The position numbers and the translations under genes were made by a program. Positions 45,063 through 55,592 of a stretch of 64,000 nucleotides of DNA are shown in pieces (within the stretch, counting starts at the first letter, position 1; each line of letters begins with the position of its first letter). Location: the NCBI GenBank assembly GCA_964418585.1, contig CAYQMG010000055.1:106686-170685 (forward strand), in the 5' to 3' direction. This DNA comes from JAJRTE01 sp964418585. Its GTDB lineage: Bacteria > Myxococcota_A > UBA796 > JAJRTE01. Under the pieces are notes generated by a model. It was not told where the DNA came from. It made no database searches and saw only the letters and a program-made list of their open reading frames with translations.

Positions 45063-45536
45063 TCAGCGGGCGTACCGAATGCCGTGAAGTGAAGTCAACG
45101 GAGTGGCGTCGTTCAGGATGCCCGCATCCTTGACCTCGCCCACCACGATCAGGTGGTCACCAGCCTCATGCGTGGCCACCACCTCGCAGTCGTAATAGGC
45201 GAGCGCCTCATCCAGGATTGCACACCCGCTCGCAGCAGGATGCCAGGCGTAGCGATCGAGCTTGTCGTCGCCCACCATGGACTGCCGGGCGAAGTGGGAG
45301 GCGATTCGAAGCTGTCCTTCCGCCAGGAGGTTGACCACGAAGACGGGATTGTCCTCCAGCAAGTCCTTGCTGTAGTGCCCCTTGTCGATCGCGAACATGA
45401 TCATGGGCGGATCGAATGACACCTGGCTCAACCAGGAAATCGCCAGACCATTCTCCACACCGCCCACGCCAACCGTGACGATGCTCACACTGTAAGGAAT
45501 CCGGGACAGCACTTCCTGAAAATTGGCGTTGCTCAT
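45063..45536 (-). CDS. Flavin reductase-like FMN-binding protein
   Basis: A 157-residue protein of the flavin reductase (split-barrel) family. YSVSIVTVGVGGVENGLAIS, SFDPPMIMFAIDKGHYSKDL, FVVNLLAEGQ and the closing HLIVVGEVKDAGIL are the family's FMN and NAD(P)H binding strands. It probably supplies reduced flavin or acts as a small NAD(P)H:FMN oxidoreductase; no partner monooxygenase is nearby. GGAGGG precedes the ATG at 45536, which starts the domain. A near-consensus promoter lies 117 bases upstream. Confidence 0.88.
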   Translation of the reverse strand: MSNANFQEVLSRIPYSVSIVTVGVGGVENGLAISWLSQVSFDPPMIMFAIDKGHYSKDLLEDNPVFVVNLLAEGQLRIASHFARQSMVGDDKLDRYAWHPAASGCAILDEALAYYDCEVVATHEAGDHLIVVGEVKDAGILNDATPLTSLHGIRYAR

Positions 45537-45912
45537 GGATCGCCCTCCGTGGCTCGAGAATACCGGGCGGTAGGTGTGCACTTGGACTCTCCCCCGGCCG
45601 CCCCCCGCTCGACACATCCTGCGGGCTCTTTTCGAGATTCGCGCGATGGGTATTGATATATGGCCTCCTGGACGATGTCAAGAGAATGTCCGACCAGAGT
45701 GCGTTGGAACCCGGTCACAGGGGCGGTGCGCGTCCGTCCACCTGCCTTTCGTGCGTTCCGTTGACTCGGGCCAACTTCCAGTGACGTGTCGCCCATTCTG
45801 GAAACGATTGATTCCAGATCAAGGCGCGCCGGTGTGATGGCGTAGCACTTTTGTTCCATATTTACCGACCGCGACGGCCGGCCTGTGGAAGGAAGGGGGG
45901 AAAGGGGCCAGG
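45537..45912. other. Spacer between flavin reductase and IS630-like fragment
   Basis: 376 bases. It contains the flavin reductase promoter at 45653-45681. No remainder of a transposase DDE domain could be read in any frame. Confidence 0.4.
45653..45681 (-). promoter_or_regulatory. Sigma-70-type promoter for the flavin reductase
   Basis: Minus strand TTGACA, 17 bases, TATCAA. Confidence 0.6.
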
Positions 45913-46425
45913 TCAGGAGGCGGCGCGCTTGAACTCGGCGCCGGGGCGACGGATGCCCCTGGACTTCCGCCCGGTCCTGTGGAGCGAAACGTTTTCCTTC
46001 AGGAGGCAGATCCGGACGCTCTCGATGCTGATGCTTTCAATGATTCCCTGGTCAATCAAGTACTCTCGCAACTTGGAGAGTGACCAGTGCTGGAAACGCA
46101 GGTTGAGTTCACTCGGGTCCGTGGACGCGATACGGGCGATTTCGGCCCGGATCTCCGGCGTGAACTTTTCCTTGGCGCCGGGTGGCTTGCGGTTTTCGAG
46201 CCCCTGGATGCCGAACTGGTTGAAGCGTCGAATCCAGTGGAGCACGGTGTTGCGGGCTCTCAGGAGTTCCCGCTGGATCTCGGGGACGGTCTTGCCATTG
46301 TGTGAATGGAGTATGATCAGTGCGCGCTCCCGGAGCTCGGAGTTCCGGGAATTCTTGATTTTGTTCAACGCGCGCAGTTCCTCCGCGGTAACCTCACGAA
46401 CGAACACGTTATCCTTGCGTCTCAT
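45913..46425 (-). pseudogene. IS630-like transposase fragment (HTH part only)
   Basis: A 170-residue reading frame equal to the N-terminal DNA-binding half of IS630-type transposases. A first helix-turn-helix (RERALIILHSHNGKTVPEIQ), the linker FNQFGIQGLENRKPPGAK and a winged second helix (HWSLSKLREYLIDQG, then IESVRICLLKENVSLHRT) are present. The family then continues with a DDE catalytic domain, but here the frame stops about 20 residues later (GAEFKRAAS). It is most likely a truncated, immobile remnant; a domesticated HTH regulator is the alternative. Terminal inverted repeats were not found. Confidence 0.6.
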
Positions 46426-46968
46426 GTTGAACTCTCCTTCCGTTCCTGACCCTGTCGGGCACCGAGGCCGTCGAGGACGATCGTGACGCCTGTTCTATCG
46501 AACTGCACCCACAATACTTGAGGCTCTTGTGCAACCAACTCGTTCTTTCGTTGAAGCGACACAGTGGAGCGCCTTACCACCACACTGTACTCGCACCGGT
46601 TCGGCCACCCCACGCATGGGGCGCACCACCCCCCGGCAGGCCCCCTGTCAGGGGCGCTGCTCCGGCAAAAAAGCGACCCATCTGTCAAGAACGGCGGGAA
46701 CATCCATGGTCAAGACCGCGGCTGATAGACACATCCAAGCTAGAAAGGAGTATACCTGTCGACGATGCCCCTGTCAAGGGTGATTACAAGCCGATTGAAA
46801 CGAAGCTGGAAAATGGAAAAGACACGCGACCCGACCCACAAACATCGGATCAAGGATGTTACATATTTTCCAAAAGCCAGGGAAAGGAAGGGCGCTCTGG
46901 TGGAATGGAGACCCTGAAAGGGGGCCGGAAGGAGGAAGGGGTTGGAATCAGATCATCCAGGAGGAGGC
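46426..46968. other. Intergenic region downstream of groEL
   Basis: 543 bases without a supported gene. It holds a perfect small hairpin CCCCTG-T-CAGGGG (46642-46654) without a T-run, and a purine-rich plus-strand segment (46745-46950). No groEL terminator with a U-tract was recognised. The region may be debris linked to the neighbouring IS fragment. Confidence 0.4.
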
Positions 46969-48591
<1,623 letters not shown>

Positions 48592-48677
48592 TCCCATGTC
48601 CTCCTGAAGGCATAGTATTCCCGGGTCCCGGGATCGAGGTTTGTGTTCCCTTCCCGGGGCCGCCGGAACCGAATCCG

Positions 48678-48968
48678 CTACTCGGAGACGATGGCCAGGA
48701 CATCGTCCTCACGAAGAATCAGGTACTCGTCCCCATCGAACTTCACCTCATCGCCGGTATACTTGCCGAACAGGCACCGGTCCCCCACCTTGACCTCGAG
48801 CGGCCGGACGTTCCCGTCCTTGGTCCGCCGGCCGGTGCCCACGGCGAGGACGACCGCCTCGTAGGGCTTTTCCTTGGCGGTTTCGGGAAGGTAAAGGCCG
48901 CCCTTGGTCTTTTCCTCTTTCTCGACCCGTCGGACAAGGATCCTGTCGTTGAGTGGCTTGAAGTTCAT
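48678..48968 (-). CDS. groES: 10 kDa co-chaperonin GroES
   Basis: A 96-residue lid of the GroEL cage. FKPLNDRILVRRVEKEEKT, the mobile loop TKGGLYLPETAKEKP and VGDRCLFGKYTGDEV are standard. GGAGGT precedes the ATG at 48968, which is the family start; the longer frame is an artefact. It is first in groES-groEL, transcribed away from dnaK. Confidence 0.97.
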   Translation of the reverse strand: MNFKPLNDRILVRRVEKEEKTKGGLYLPETAKEKPYEAVVLAVGTGRRTKDGNVRPLEVKVGDRCLFGKYTGDEVKFDGDEYLILREDDVLAIVSE

Positions 48969-49062
48969 GTGTGGTCTACCTCCTGACTGGTCTGCAACTG
49001 CTCCGAAAGCGTCTGACGTCGTGGACCCGCCACCTGGGTGCACGGGTCCTTGTTGAGCAATG

Positions 49063-49090
49063 TTGATAAGCACCAGGGTGCAGCCGTCAA
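49063..49090 (-). promoter_or_regulatory. Promoter for groES-groEL
   Basis: Minus strand CTTGACG (-35 TTGACG), 16 bases, TATCAA. The spacer contains the perfect inverted repeat GCACC-CT-GGTGC, a possible operator. No CIRCE element (TTAGCACTC inverted repeat) is present. Confidence 0.5.
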
Positions 49091-49126
49091 GGCGGGGGGA
49101 AATGATTCGAGGGTGCCTGGTGTCTC

Positions 49127-49154
49127 TTGACTCCCCCGGGGGCATGCTTACCTT
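49127..49154 (+). promoter_or_regulatory. Promoter for dnaK
   Basis: Plus strand CTTGACT (-35 TTGACT), 16 bases, TACCTT, with the palindrome CCCCCGGGGG at the start of the spacer. It diverges from the groES promoter with only 36 bases between the -35 elements. Confidence 0.45.
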
Positions 49155-49370
49155 TAGCGCAGCGGGAATCAGCGGGTTCGGCGGTAGGCTGCAACCCTTT
49201 TGATTTTTCAAGGAGATTGGCACCGGGGTGACGGCGATCCCTGTGAGGTTTCAACGGGATGGGGGATTCGACTCCGGGCAATGACAAGCATCCGGCAAAA
49301 GGCAACGGACAGGAACGCCAGGTCGGTACGAAAGCCGGCTGGGATTGTCTGAGGAAGCGGAGGACTGGGC

Positions 49371-51266
49371 ATGGGCAAGATCATTGGAATCGATCTCGGG
49401 ACCACCAATTCCGTGGTCGCGATCATGGAGGCGTCGGAGCCCAAGGTGGTCGCGAACGAGGAAGGGTCGAGGACCACCCCATCGGTGGTTGCATACACCA
49501 AGGACGGCGAGCGGCTGGTGGGCCAGGTGGCCCGTCGCCAGGCGATCACCAATCCGGACAACACGATCTATTCGATCAAGCGGTTCATGGGCCGCAAGTA
49601 TGCTGAAGTGGGCGCGGAAATCGCGCGCGTGCCCTACAAGGTGGTGTCCGGACCGAACGGTGACGCCCGCGTGGAGGTCCAGGGCAAGCAGTACTCGCCG
49701 CCGGAAATCTCGGCTCAGATCCTCCAGAAGCTGAAGCACGCGGCCGAGGAATACCTGCGGCAGCCGGTGACCGAGGCGGTCATCACGGTCCCGGCCTATT
49801 TCAACGACGCTCAGCGCCAGGCGACCAAGGACGCGGGCAAGATCGCCGGGCTCGAGGTGAAGCGGATCATCAACGAGCCGACCGCGGCCGCCCTCGCCTA
49901 CGGTCTGGACAAGAAAAAGGACGAACTGATCGCGGTCTATGACTTCGGCGGAGGCACGTTCGACATCTCCATTCTCGAGGTCGGCGATGCGGTGGTGGAG
50001 GTCAAGTCGACCAACGGTGACACCCACCTCGGGGGCGACGACATCGACCAACGTATCATGGAGTGGCTCATCGAAGAGTTCCGCAAGGACAGCGGCGTCG
50101 ATGTCTCCAAGGACCGGATGGTGCTCCAGCGCCTGAAGGAAGCGGCCGAGAAGGCCAAGATCGAGCTGTCGAGCACGATGGAGACGGAGATCAACCTGCC
50201 GTTCCTGACTGCGGACGCCACCGGACCCAAGCACCTTCAGATCAAGTTGTCGCGCTCCAAGCTGGAGCAAATGGTGATGGACCTGGTGGAGCGCTCCATC
50301 GGGCCGTGCCGACAGGCGCTGAAGGATGCCGGGGTCTCGCCGACGGACATTGACGAGGTGGTGCTGGTGGGCGGCATGACCCGGATGCCCTTGATCCAGC
50401 GCAAGGTACAGGAGTTCTTCCAGAAGGCGCCCAACAAGTCGGTGAATCCCGACGAGGTGGTGGCTCTGGGCGCGGCCGTCCAGGCCGGCGTGCTCGGCGG
50501 CGAGGTCAAGGACGTGCTGCTCCTCGACGTGACCCCGCTCTCCCTGGGAATCGAAACCCTGGGCGGCGTGATGACCACGCTCATCCCCAGGAACACCACC
50601 ATTCCGACCCAGAAGAGCGAGATTTTCTCCACCGCTGCGGACAACCAGACCACGGTGGAGATCCACGTGCTCCAGGGCGAACGTCCCATGGCCGCAGACA
50701 ACAAGACGCTCGGCAAGTTCCAGTTGACCGGTATCCCGCCGGCGCCTCGAGGTATCCCGCAGATCGAGGTCATGTTCGATATCGACGCCAACGGGATCGT
50801 CCACGTGTCGGCCAAGGACAAGGCCACGGGACGGGAGCAGAAGATCCGGATCACCAGCGCATCGGGCCTCACCCAGGAAGAAGTGGATCGGATGGTCCGG
50901 GAGGCCCAGGCGCACGAGGCGGAGGACCGGTCGCGCAAGGAGGAGATCGAGGCGCGCAACAAGCTGGACACCCTGGTCTACAGCACAGAGAAACTGCTCG
51001 AGGAGAACCGGTCCAGCCTGGACGAGGCCAACGTGGCCTCGCTCGAGTCCGCGCTCGCCGACGCCAAGGAGGCTCTGAAAGAGGGCGGTACCGAGCGCCT
51101 GACCCAGGCCCACGACAACCTCATCAAGGCCTCGCACAAGCTGGCCGAAATCATGTACCAAAAGGCCTCTGCCGGCAACGCCCAGCAGGCCGGCTCCACA
51201 GATGGGTCCTCGTCCAATACGGGCCAGGACAACGTCATCGACGCCGAGTTCGAGGACGCCAACTGA
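49371..51266 (+). CDS. dnaK: Chaperone protein DnaK (Hsp70)
   Basis: A 631-residue ATP-driven chaperone. IGIDLGTTNSVVAIMEA, the phosphate-2 motif AVYDFGGGTFDISILEVG, VLVGGMTRMPLIQ and the substrate-domain start VLLLDVTPLSLGIETLGG are all intact. The helical lid (LVYSTEKLLEENRSSL) is complete and the tail ends in VIDAEFEDAN, close to the EEVKD-type ending. GGAGGA precedes the ATG. A leader of about 210 bases follows the promoter. dnaJ lies 214 bases downstream past a strong hairpin; grpE and hrcA are not in the window. Confidence 0.98.
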   Translation: MGKIIGIDLGTTNSVVAIMEASEPKVVANEEGSRTTPSVVAYTKDGERLVGQVARRQAITNPDNTIYSIKRFMGRKYAEVGAEIARVPYKVVSGPNGDARVEVQGKQYSPPEISAQILQKLKHAAEEYLRQPVTEAVITVPAYFNDAQRQATKDAGKIAGLEVKRIINEPTAAALAYGLDKKKDELIAVYDFGGGTFDISILEVGDAVVEVKSTNGDTHLGGDDIDQRIMEWLIEEFRKDSGVDVSKDRMVLQRLKEAAEKAKIELSSTMETEINLPFLTADATGPKHLQIKLSRSKLEQMVMDLVERSIGPCRQALKDAGVSPTDIDEVVLVGGMTRMPLIQRKVQEFFQKAPNKSVNPDEVVALGAAVQAGVLGGEVKDVLLLDVTPLSLGIETLGGVMTTLIPRNTTIPTQKSEIFSTAADNQTTVEIHVLQGERPMAADNKTLGKFQLTGIPPAPRGIPQIEVMFDIDANGIVHVSAKDKATGREQKIRITSASGLTQEEVDRMVREAQAHEAEDRSRKEEIEARNKLDTLVYSTEKLLEENRSSLDEANVASLESALADAKEALKEGGTERLTQAHDNLIKASHKLAEIMYQKASAGNAQQAGSTDGSSSNTGQDNVIDAEFEDAN

Positions 51267-51383
51267 TCGTGACTCCCGAGCGCTCGAGCCACGGTCGGCC
51301 CTGTGCACGCCGGGACCACGCGGGTGCGGGGAATGCGGTTCGGGTCGCGCTCGAGGGCTTGAGCGTGTACGATTGGATACTGC

Positions 51384-51419
51384 GGAGAGCCTCCTGACCA
51401 CACCCCGGGGAGGCTCTCC
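51384..51419 (+). other. Strong 11-bp hairpin between dnaK and dnaJ
   Basis: GGAGAGCCTCC (51384-51394) and its exact complement GGAGGCTCTCC (51409-51419) with a 14-base loop. There is no T-run after it, so it is not a standard terminator. It could stabilise the dnaK 3' end, cause partial termination, or be a processing site that sets dnaK above dnaJ. Confidence 0.5.
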
Positions 51420-51480
51420 CCTCGAGCCGTTGTGGCCCTTCCGTTCCGCGACCGAACCATGAGGCCTGGGGAGAGGTACC

Positions 51481-52599
51481 GTGCCCAAACGCGACTACTA
51501 CGAAGTCCTCGGGGTTTCCCGATCCGCCACCCCCGAGGAACTCAAAAAGGCCTACCGCAAGCTGGCCCTGAAATACCATCCGGACCGCAACCCGGACGAT
51601 CCGAACGCGGAGCAACGCTTCAAGGAAGCCTCCGAGGCCTACGAGGTGCTCTCCAACCCGGAGAAGCGTTCCCTGTACGACCGCTACGGCCATGAAGGCC
51701 TTCGGGCACAGGGCGCCGGTCCGGGATTCGCCAGTGTGGACGACATCTTCAGCAGTTTCGGGGACATCTTCGACTTCTTCGGTTTCGGCCCCGGCCGCGG
51801 CCGGGCCGGAAGACGGCGTCGCGGTCGCGTCGGAGACGATCTTCGGTACGACTTGACCATCACCCTGTACGAGGCTGCGTTCGGAACCCAGAAAGAGGTC
51901 GTCATCCACCGCAAGCACCTGTGCGACACCTGCGGCGGGAGTGGTGCACGGCCTGGAACCTCGCCCCAGGCCTGCGCTCAATGCCGGGGCACTGGAGAGC
52001 TGATCCAGAGCCAGGGGATCTTCAGCATACGCACCACATGCCCCTACTGCCGGGGCACCGGGGAGGTCATCCTCGACAAGTGCCCCTCGTGTCGAGGCTC
52101 CGGCACCGTGCGAAAGCCTCGCAAGGTCACCGTGTCCATCCCCAGGGGCGTGGACGACGGCTTGCAACTGCGGCTGACCGGCGAGGGGGAACCGGGCACC
52201 CAGGGCGCACCTCCCGGCGACCTCTACGTGGTGCTCCACGTGGAGCCGCACGAGGTGTTCACCCGTGAGGAGAACGATCTTCACTGCACCGTCCGCCTCA
52301 GTTTCTCCCAGGCGGCCCTGGGCACCCAGGTCCAGGTCCCCCTGCTCGAGGACGGGGAGGAGACCCTCACCATTCCTCGAGGCACCCAGAGCGGGGAACG
52401 GTTCGTGATCCGGAACAAGGGGGTTCCCTACCTCCGCGGAAACGGTCGGGGAGACTTGATTGTGCACGTCCAGGTGGTCACGCCGACCAACCTCACCCGG
52501 AAGCAGGAGGAACTCTTGCGAGCCCTCGCCGAGGAAGGAGGCGAGAAAGTTGCCGAGAAAAGCATGCTCCGCGACATCTTCCAGAAAATCAAATCGTGA
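51481..52599 (+). CDS. dnaJ: Chaperone protein DnaJ (Hsp40)
   Basis: A 372-residue full-length type I co-chaperone that stimulates DnaK ATPase. The J-domain has YRKLALKYHPDRNPDDPNAE with the HPD motif. A Gly/Phe segment (FGFGPGRGRAG) follows, then the four zinc-finger repeats CDTCGGSG, CAQCRGTG, CPYCRGTG and CPSCRGSG, and the C-terminal client-binding domains. It starts with GTG 51481 behind GGGGAGAGG. Its last ~50 bases overlap the probable start of the BatD-like gene. Confidence 0.97.
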   Translation: MPKRDYYEVLGVSRSATPEELKKAYRKLALKYHPDRNPDDPNAEQRFKEASEAYEVLSNPEKRSLYDRYGHEGLRAQGAGPGFASVDDIFSSFGDIFDFFGFGPGRGRAGRRRRGRVGDDLRYDLTITLYEAAFGTQKEVVIHRKHLCDTCGGSGARPGTSPQACAQCRGTGELIQSQGIFSIRTTCPYCRGTGEVILDKCPSCRGSGTVRKPRKVTVSIPRGVDDGLQLRLTGEGEPGTQGAPPGDLYVVLHVEPHEVFTREENDLHCTVRLSFSQAALGTQVQVPLLEDGEETLTIPRGTQSGERFVIRNKGVPYLRGNGRGDLIVHVQVVTPTNLTRKQEELLRALAEEGGEKVAEKSMLRDIFQKIKS

Positions 52600-53440
52600 T
52601 CACGGCGACCTCGAGAGGCGATGGTCCAGCTCCCGGCGCGGTTCCCGGGCTGCCTGGATTGCCCGCTTCCTCCTGACCGCCCTGTTCTTCACCGGCGCCT
52701 GGACCGCCCAGGCACAGCCGGTCCTTCACCTGTCCACCGACCCTGACCTGGTGCGGGTCGGTCGGCCATTCTCCCTGCTCGTGGAGATCCGATGGACAGG
52801 AGACCCGGGGAAATACGTCCTCTACCCGCCCCACCTCGAACTCGAGGATGGGATTGCCCGGGGCGCCCAGACCCAGACGTTCGCCACCGAGGGAGGGGAG
52901 ACGGTCTATCGCTACACCTTCCAGTTGACCGCGACGCAACCCGGCACCGTGGCCCCCGGCAAGGTAAGCGTGGACTACCGGGACATGACCGCCCAGGGAG
53001 ATACGCCTGTCCGCGGCACGCTCGAGCAGGCCGTGCCTGAAGTGACGGTGCAGCCGGGGGGTGCGGGCGCCGTGGTGGCCCGGGCGTTGCCCTGGGGGCT
53101 GGGCGCGCTGATCCTCCTCGTTCCCTTCCTCTGGTACCGGAGACGGAGTCGGTCGCCCCGTGCGTCCGAGCCTTCCCCACCGCCGGGCCCATCGGCCCAG
53201 GACCTGCTGGCCCGGGCGCGCCGGGCGCTGGTGGATGGGGATCAGGAGACCTTTCTGGAAACCCTCCTGGCCCTCAAGCCCACCCTCCCTTCTGCCCAGG
53301 ACCCCCTTCCCCCGGCCGACAAGCTCGAGGCCGAACGATTGCGGGTTCGGTATGGAGGGATTCAGGCGGATTCGGAGCGCCTTCGGCGGCTGCTTCGTGA
53401 GGTCGAGGTGGCCCTTGGAAAGGGGTCTGGATCGGGCTGA
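52550..53440 (+). CDS. BatD-like membrane protein (first of three)
   Basis: About 296 residues. A basic N-terminus and hydrophobic signal/anchor (ARFLLTALFFTGAWTAQAQ) are followed by a BatD-like beta domain (LHLSTDPDLVRVGRPFSLLVEI; VYRYTFQLTATQPGTVAPGKVSVDYRD), a transmembrane helix (LPWGLGALILLVPFLWY) and a cytoplasmic helical tail. The order and wording match the oxygen-tolerance/BatD type seen twice more downstream. No ATG exists in this frame near the dnaJ end. The TTG at 52550, inside dnaJ, has GGAGG 9 bases before it and was chosen with low certainty. The gene probably follows dnaJ in one transcript. Confidence 0.65.
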   Translation: MPRKACSATSSRKSNRDHGDLERRWSSSRRGSRAAWIARFLLTALFFTGAWTAQAQPVLHLSTDPDLVRVGRPFSLLVEIRWTGDPGKYVLYPPHLELEDGIARGAQTQTFATEGGETVYRYTFQLTATQPGTVAPGKVSVDYRDMTAQGDTPVRGTLEQAVPEVTVQPGGAGAVVARALPWGLGALILLVPFLWYRRRSRSPRASEPSPPPGPSAQDLLARARRALVDGDQETFLETLLALKPTLPSAQDPLPPADKLEAERLRVRYGGIQADSERLRRLLREVEVALGKGSGSG

Positions 53441-53604
53441 CAGGCACGAAAGCTGCATGTCCTCTGGTGGGACCCGGCAAGGTGTGGAACATCGCCACAG
53501 GTCGACCCCGGCCCGGGACCTCGGGGCGGCCCGAGCGCGAGCCGAGGACGAGTGGTCCATTCAACAAGGCCGGCACCCGGGTGCCGGAACGGGAGAGAGT
53601 CGAG

Positions 53605-54588
53605 ATGGCATTTTCCGTCGAAGCAATTGCGCACGAGGTGGAGAAACGGAGCCTGTTCATCCAGAAGATACGGAATGAGATGTCCAGGATCGTGGTGGGG
53701 CAGCAGTACATGACCGACCGGCTCCTGATAGGGCTGTTGGCCGGCGGACACATCCTCCTGGAAGGTGTGCCCGGCCTGGCCAAGACCACGGCGGTCAAGA
53801 CGCTGGCCACCACGCTGCGGACCGGATTTCGCCGTATCCAGTTCACTCCGGACCTCCTGCCGGCAGACCTGATCGGCACCCAGATCTACAATCCGCAGTC
53901 CGGAGCGTTCACCACGAAAAAGGGGCCCATTTTTACCAACATCGTGCTGGCGGACGAGATCAACCGGGCTCCGGCCAAGGTCCAGAGCGCATTGCTCGAG
54001 GCCATGCAGGAGCGGCAGGTGACGATCGGGGACGAGACGTTCCGGCTCGAGGAACCCTTCCTGGTTCTGGCCACGCAGAATCCGATCGAGCAGGAGGGGA
54101 CCTACCCGTTGCCCGAGGCCCAGGTGGACCGATTCATGCTCAAGCTTCGCATTGGGTATCCCAACAAGCAGGAAGAGAAGGAGATCATGCGGCGGGTCGT
54201 GGGCGGCATGCCCGAGGTGAGCCCGGTGGTGGATCCCTCGGAAATCCTGTCCGCCCGCGAACTCGTGCGAGAGATCCATGTGGACGAAAAGCTCGAGGAC
54301 TATGTCATCGACCTGGTGTTCGCGACCCGGGAACCGGAGCAATACGGACTTGATCTCAAGGCGCTCATCCAGTTCGGCGCCTCCCCCCGGTCGAGCATCT
54401 ATCTCATCCTGGCGGCCAAGGCGCACGCATTCCTGGCTGGACGCGGATTCGTGACGCCGCAGGACATCAAGACCATTGCTCCGGACGTGATGCGGCACCG
54501 GATCATCCTCTCCTACGAGGCCGAGGCAGAGGAACTGGACACGGACGACATCATTCAGCGGATTCTTTCCAAGGTGGAGGTGCCTTGA
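53605..54588 (+). CDS. moxR: MoxR-family AAA ATPase
   Basis: A 327-residue MoxR ATPase. Walker A GVPGLAKTTAV, FTPDLLPADLIGTQIYNP, Walker B IVLADEINRAPAKVQSALLE, and VLATQNPIEQEGTYPLPEAQ are all family hallmarks. MoxR proteins act as chaperone-like ATPases for proteins with a von Willebrand A domain, which is exactly what follows (BatA, BatB). GGGAGAG precedes the ATG at 53605; the longer frame from 53467 lacks family similarity. It ends 2 bases before the DUF58 gene. Confidence 0.95.
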   Translation: MAFSVEAIAHEVEKRSLFIQKIRNEMSRIVVGQQYMTDRLLIGLLAGGHILLEGVPGLAKTTAVKTLATTLRTGFRRIQFTPDLLPADLIGTQIYNPQSGAFTTKKGPIFTNIVLADEINRAPAKVQSALLEAMQERQVTIGDETFRLEEPFLVLATQNPIEQEGTYPLPEAQVDRFMLKLRIGYPNKQEEKEIMRRVVGGMPEVSPVVDPSEILSARELVREIHVDEKLEDYVIDLVFATREPEQYGLDLKALIQFGASPRSSIYLILAAKAHAFLAGRGFVTPQDIKTIAPDVMRHRIILSYEAEAEELDTDDIIQRILSKVEVP

Positions 54589-54590
54589 TC

Positions 54591-55592
54591 ATGGGTTCGT
54601 CCGGGACAGATCGGACCGACGAACGGACTCGATCCGTGGGCTGGCTCGAGCGTCTCCGTCGACTGCTTTCGCCACCGGAAGCGGTGGAGGAACCGGTGGT
54701 GGTGGAGGAGGGGACGGACAAGCTGGATCCCGAGATTGTGGCCCGGATCCGGGGAATCCACCTGCGCACGGGTCACCTGGTGGACGACCTGATGGCCGGG
54801 GAGTACGTCAGCGCATTCAAGGGCCGCGGGATGGAGTTCGAGGAGGTCCGAGAGTACCAGGTGGGAGACGACGTGCGGACCATCGACTGGAACGTCACGG
54901 CCCGCATGAACCACCCGTATGTGAAGACGTTTCGGGAGGAGCGTGAGATGACCGTGATGCTCCTGGTGGACGTGAGTTCATCGGGGCAATTCGGGAGTCA
55001 ATTTCGGACCAAGAACCAGGTATCGGCGGAGATCGCGGCGATCCTGGCCTATGCGGCCATCCGCAGCAACGACAAGGTCGGGTTGATCCTGTTCACCGAC
55101 AAGGTGGAGAAGTACATTCCACCGAAAAAGGGACGAGGCCACGTGTGGCGGGTGATTCGGGAGGTGCTCACCCCTCGAGCCGCTCACGGGCGCACGGATC
55201 TCGGGGGTGCATTGGAGTTTCTCAACAAGGTATCGAGACGCCGAAGCGTCTGCTTCGTCATCTCGGACTTCCTTGACGAGGGCTACCAGCGGCCTCTGCA
55301 CCTGGCCAGCAAGGCCCACGACCTGGTATGCATCTCCATCTCCGATGTGCGTGAGCGCACCTTGCCGGATGTGGGCATGATCGAACTTCAGGACGCAGAG
55401 ACCGGCCGGCTCATCCTGGTGGACACCTCGGTGGCGGGCAAGGAGTTCACTGCTCGTGCCCGTGAGCACCAGGCTCGGATGGAACGGGAGTTCCGCTCGA
55501 TGAACATCGACCACATTGCACTCCGGGCCGAGGAACCGGATACGGTATCGCCTCTTCTGAAGTATTTCCGTCTGAGGGAACGACGACTATGA
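54591..55592 (+). CDS. DUF58 protein
   Basis: A 333-residue protein with the DUF58 core YVSAFKGRGMEFEEVREYQV, DDVRTIDWNVTARM and a VWA-like domain starting VMLLVDVSSSGQFGS (metal-ion site DxSxS-like). DUF58 proteins accompany MoxR in nearly all Bat and MoxR-VWA operons; the molecular role is undefined. Start: ATG 54591 with GGAGG ten bases upstream; a TTG at 54585 overlaps the MoxR stop. It overlaps the next gene by 4 bases. Confidence 0.93.
   Translation: MGSSGTDRTDERTRSVGWLERLRRLLSPPEAVEEPVVVEEGTDKLDPEIVARIRGIHLRTGHLVDDLMAGEYVSAFKGRGMEFEEVREYQVGDDVRTIDWNVTARMNHPYVKTFREEREMTVMLLVDVSSSGQFGSQFRTKNQVSAEIAAILAYAAIRSNDKVGLILFTDKVEKYIPPKKGRGHVWRVIREVLTPRAAHGRTDLGGALEFLNKVSRRRSVCFVISDFLDEGYQRPLHLASKAHDLVCISISDVRERTLPDVGMIELQDAETGRLILVDTSVAGKEFTARAREHQARMEREFRSMNIDHIALRAEEPDTVSPLLKYFRLRERRL

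Noticed and set aside
46422..46703. 93-residue minus-strand frame directly before the IS630 fragment
   Set aside because: No transposase or other motif; it is probably chance read-through of a non-coding spacer.
48969..49140. CIRCE (HrcA) element before groES
   Set aside because: No TTAGCACTC/GAGTGCTAA pair is present; only the shorter GCACC-CT-GGTGC repeat was found.
49251..51488. 745-residue open frame opposite dnaK
   Set aside because: Antisense shadow of an intact dnaK; no family resemblance.
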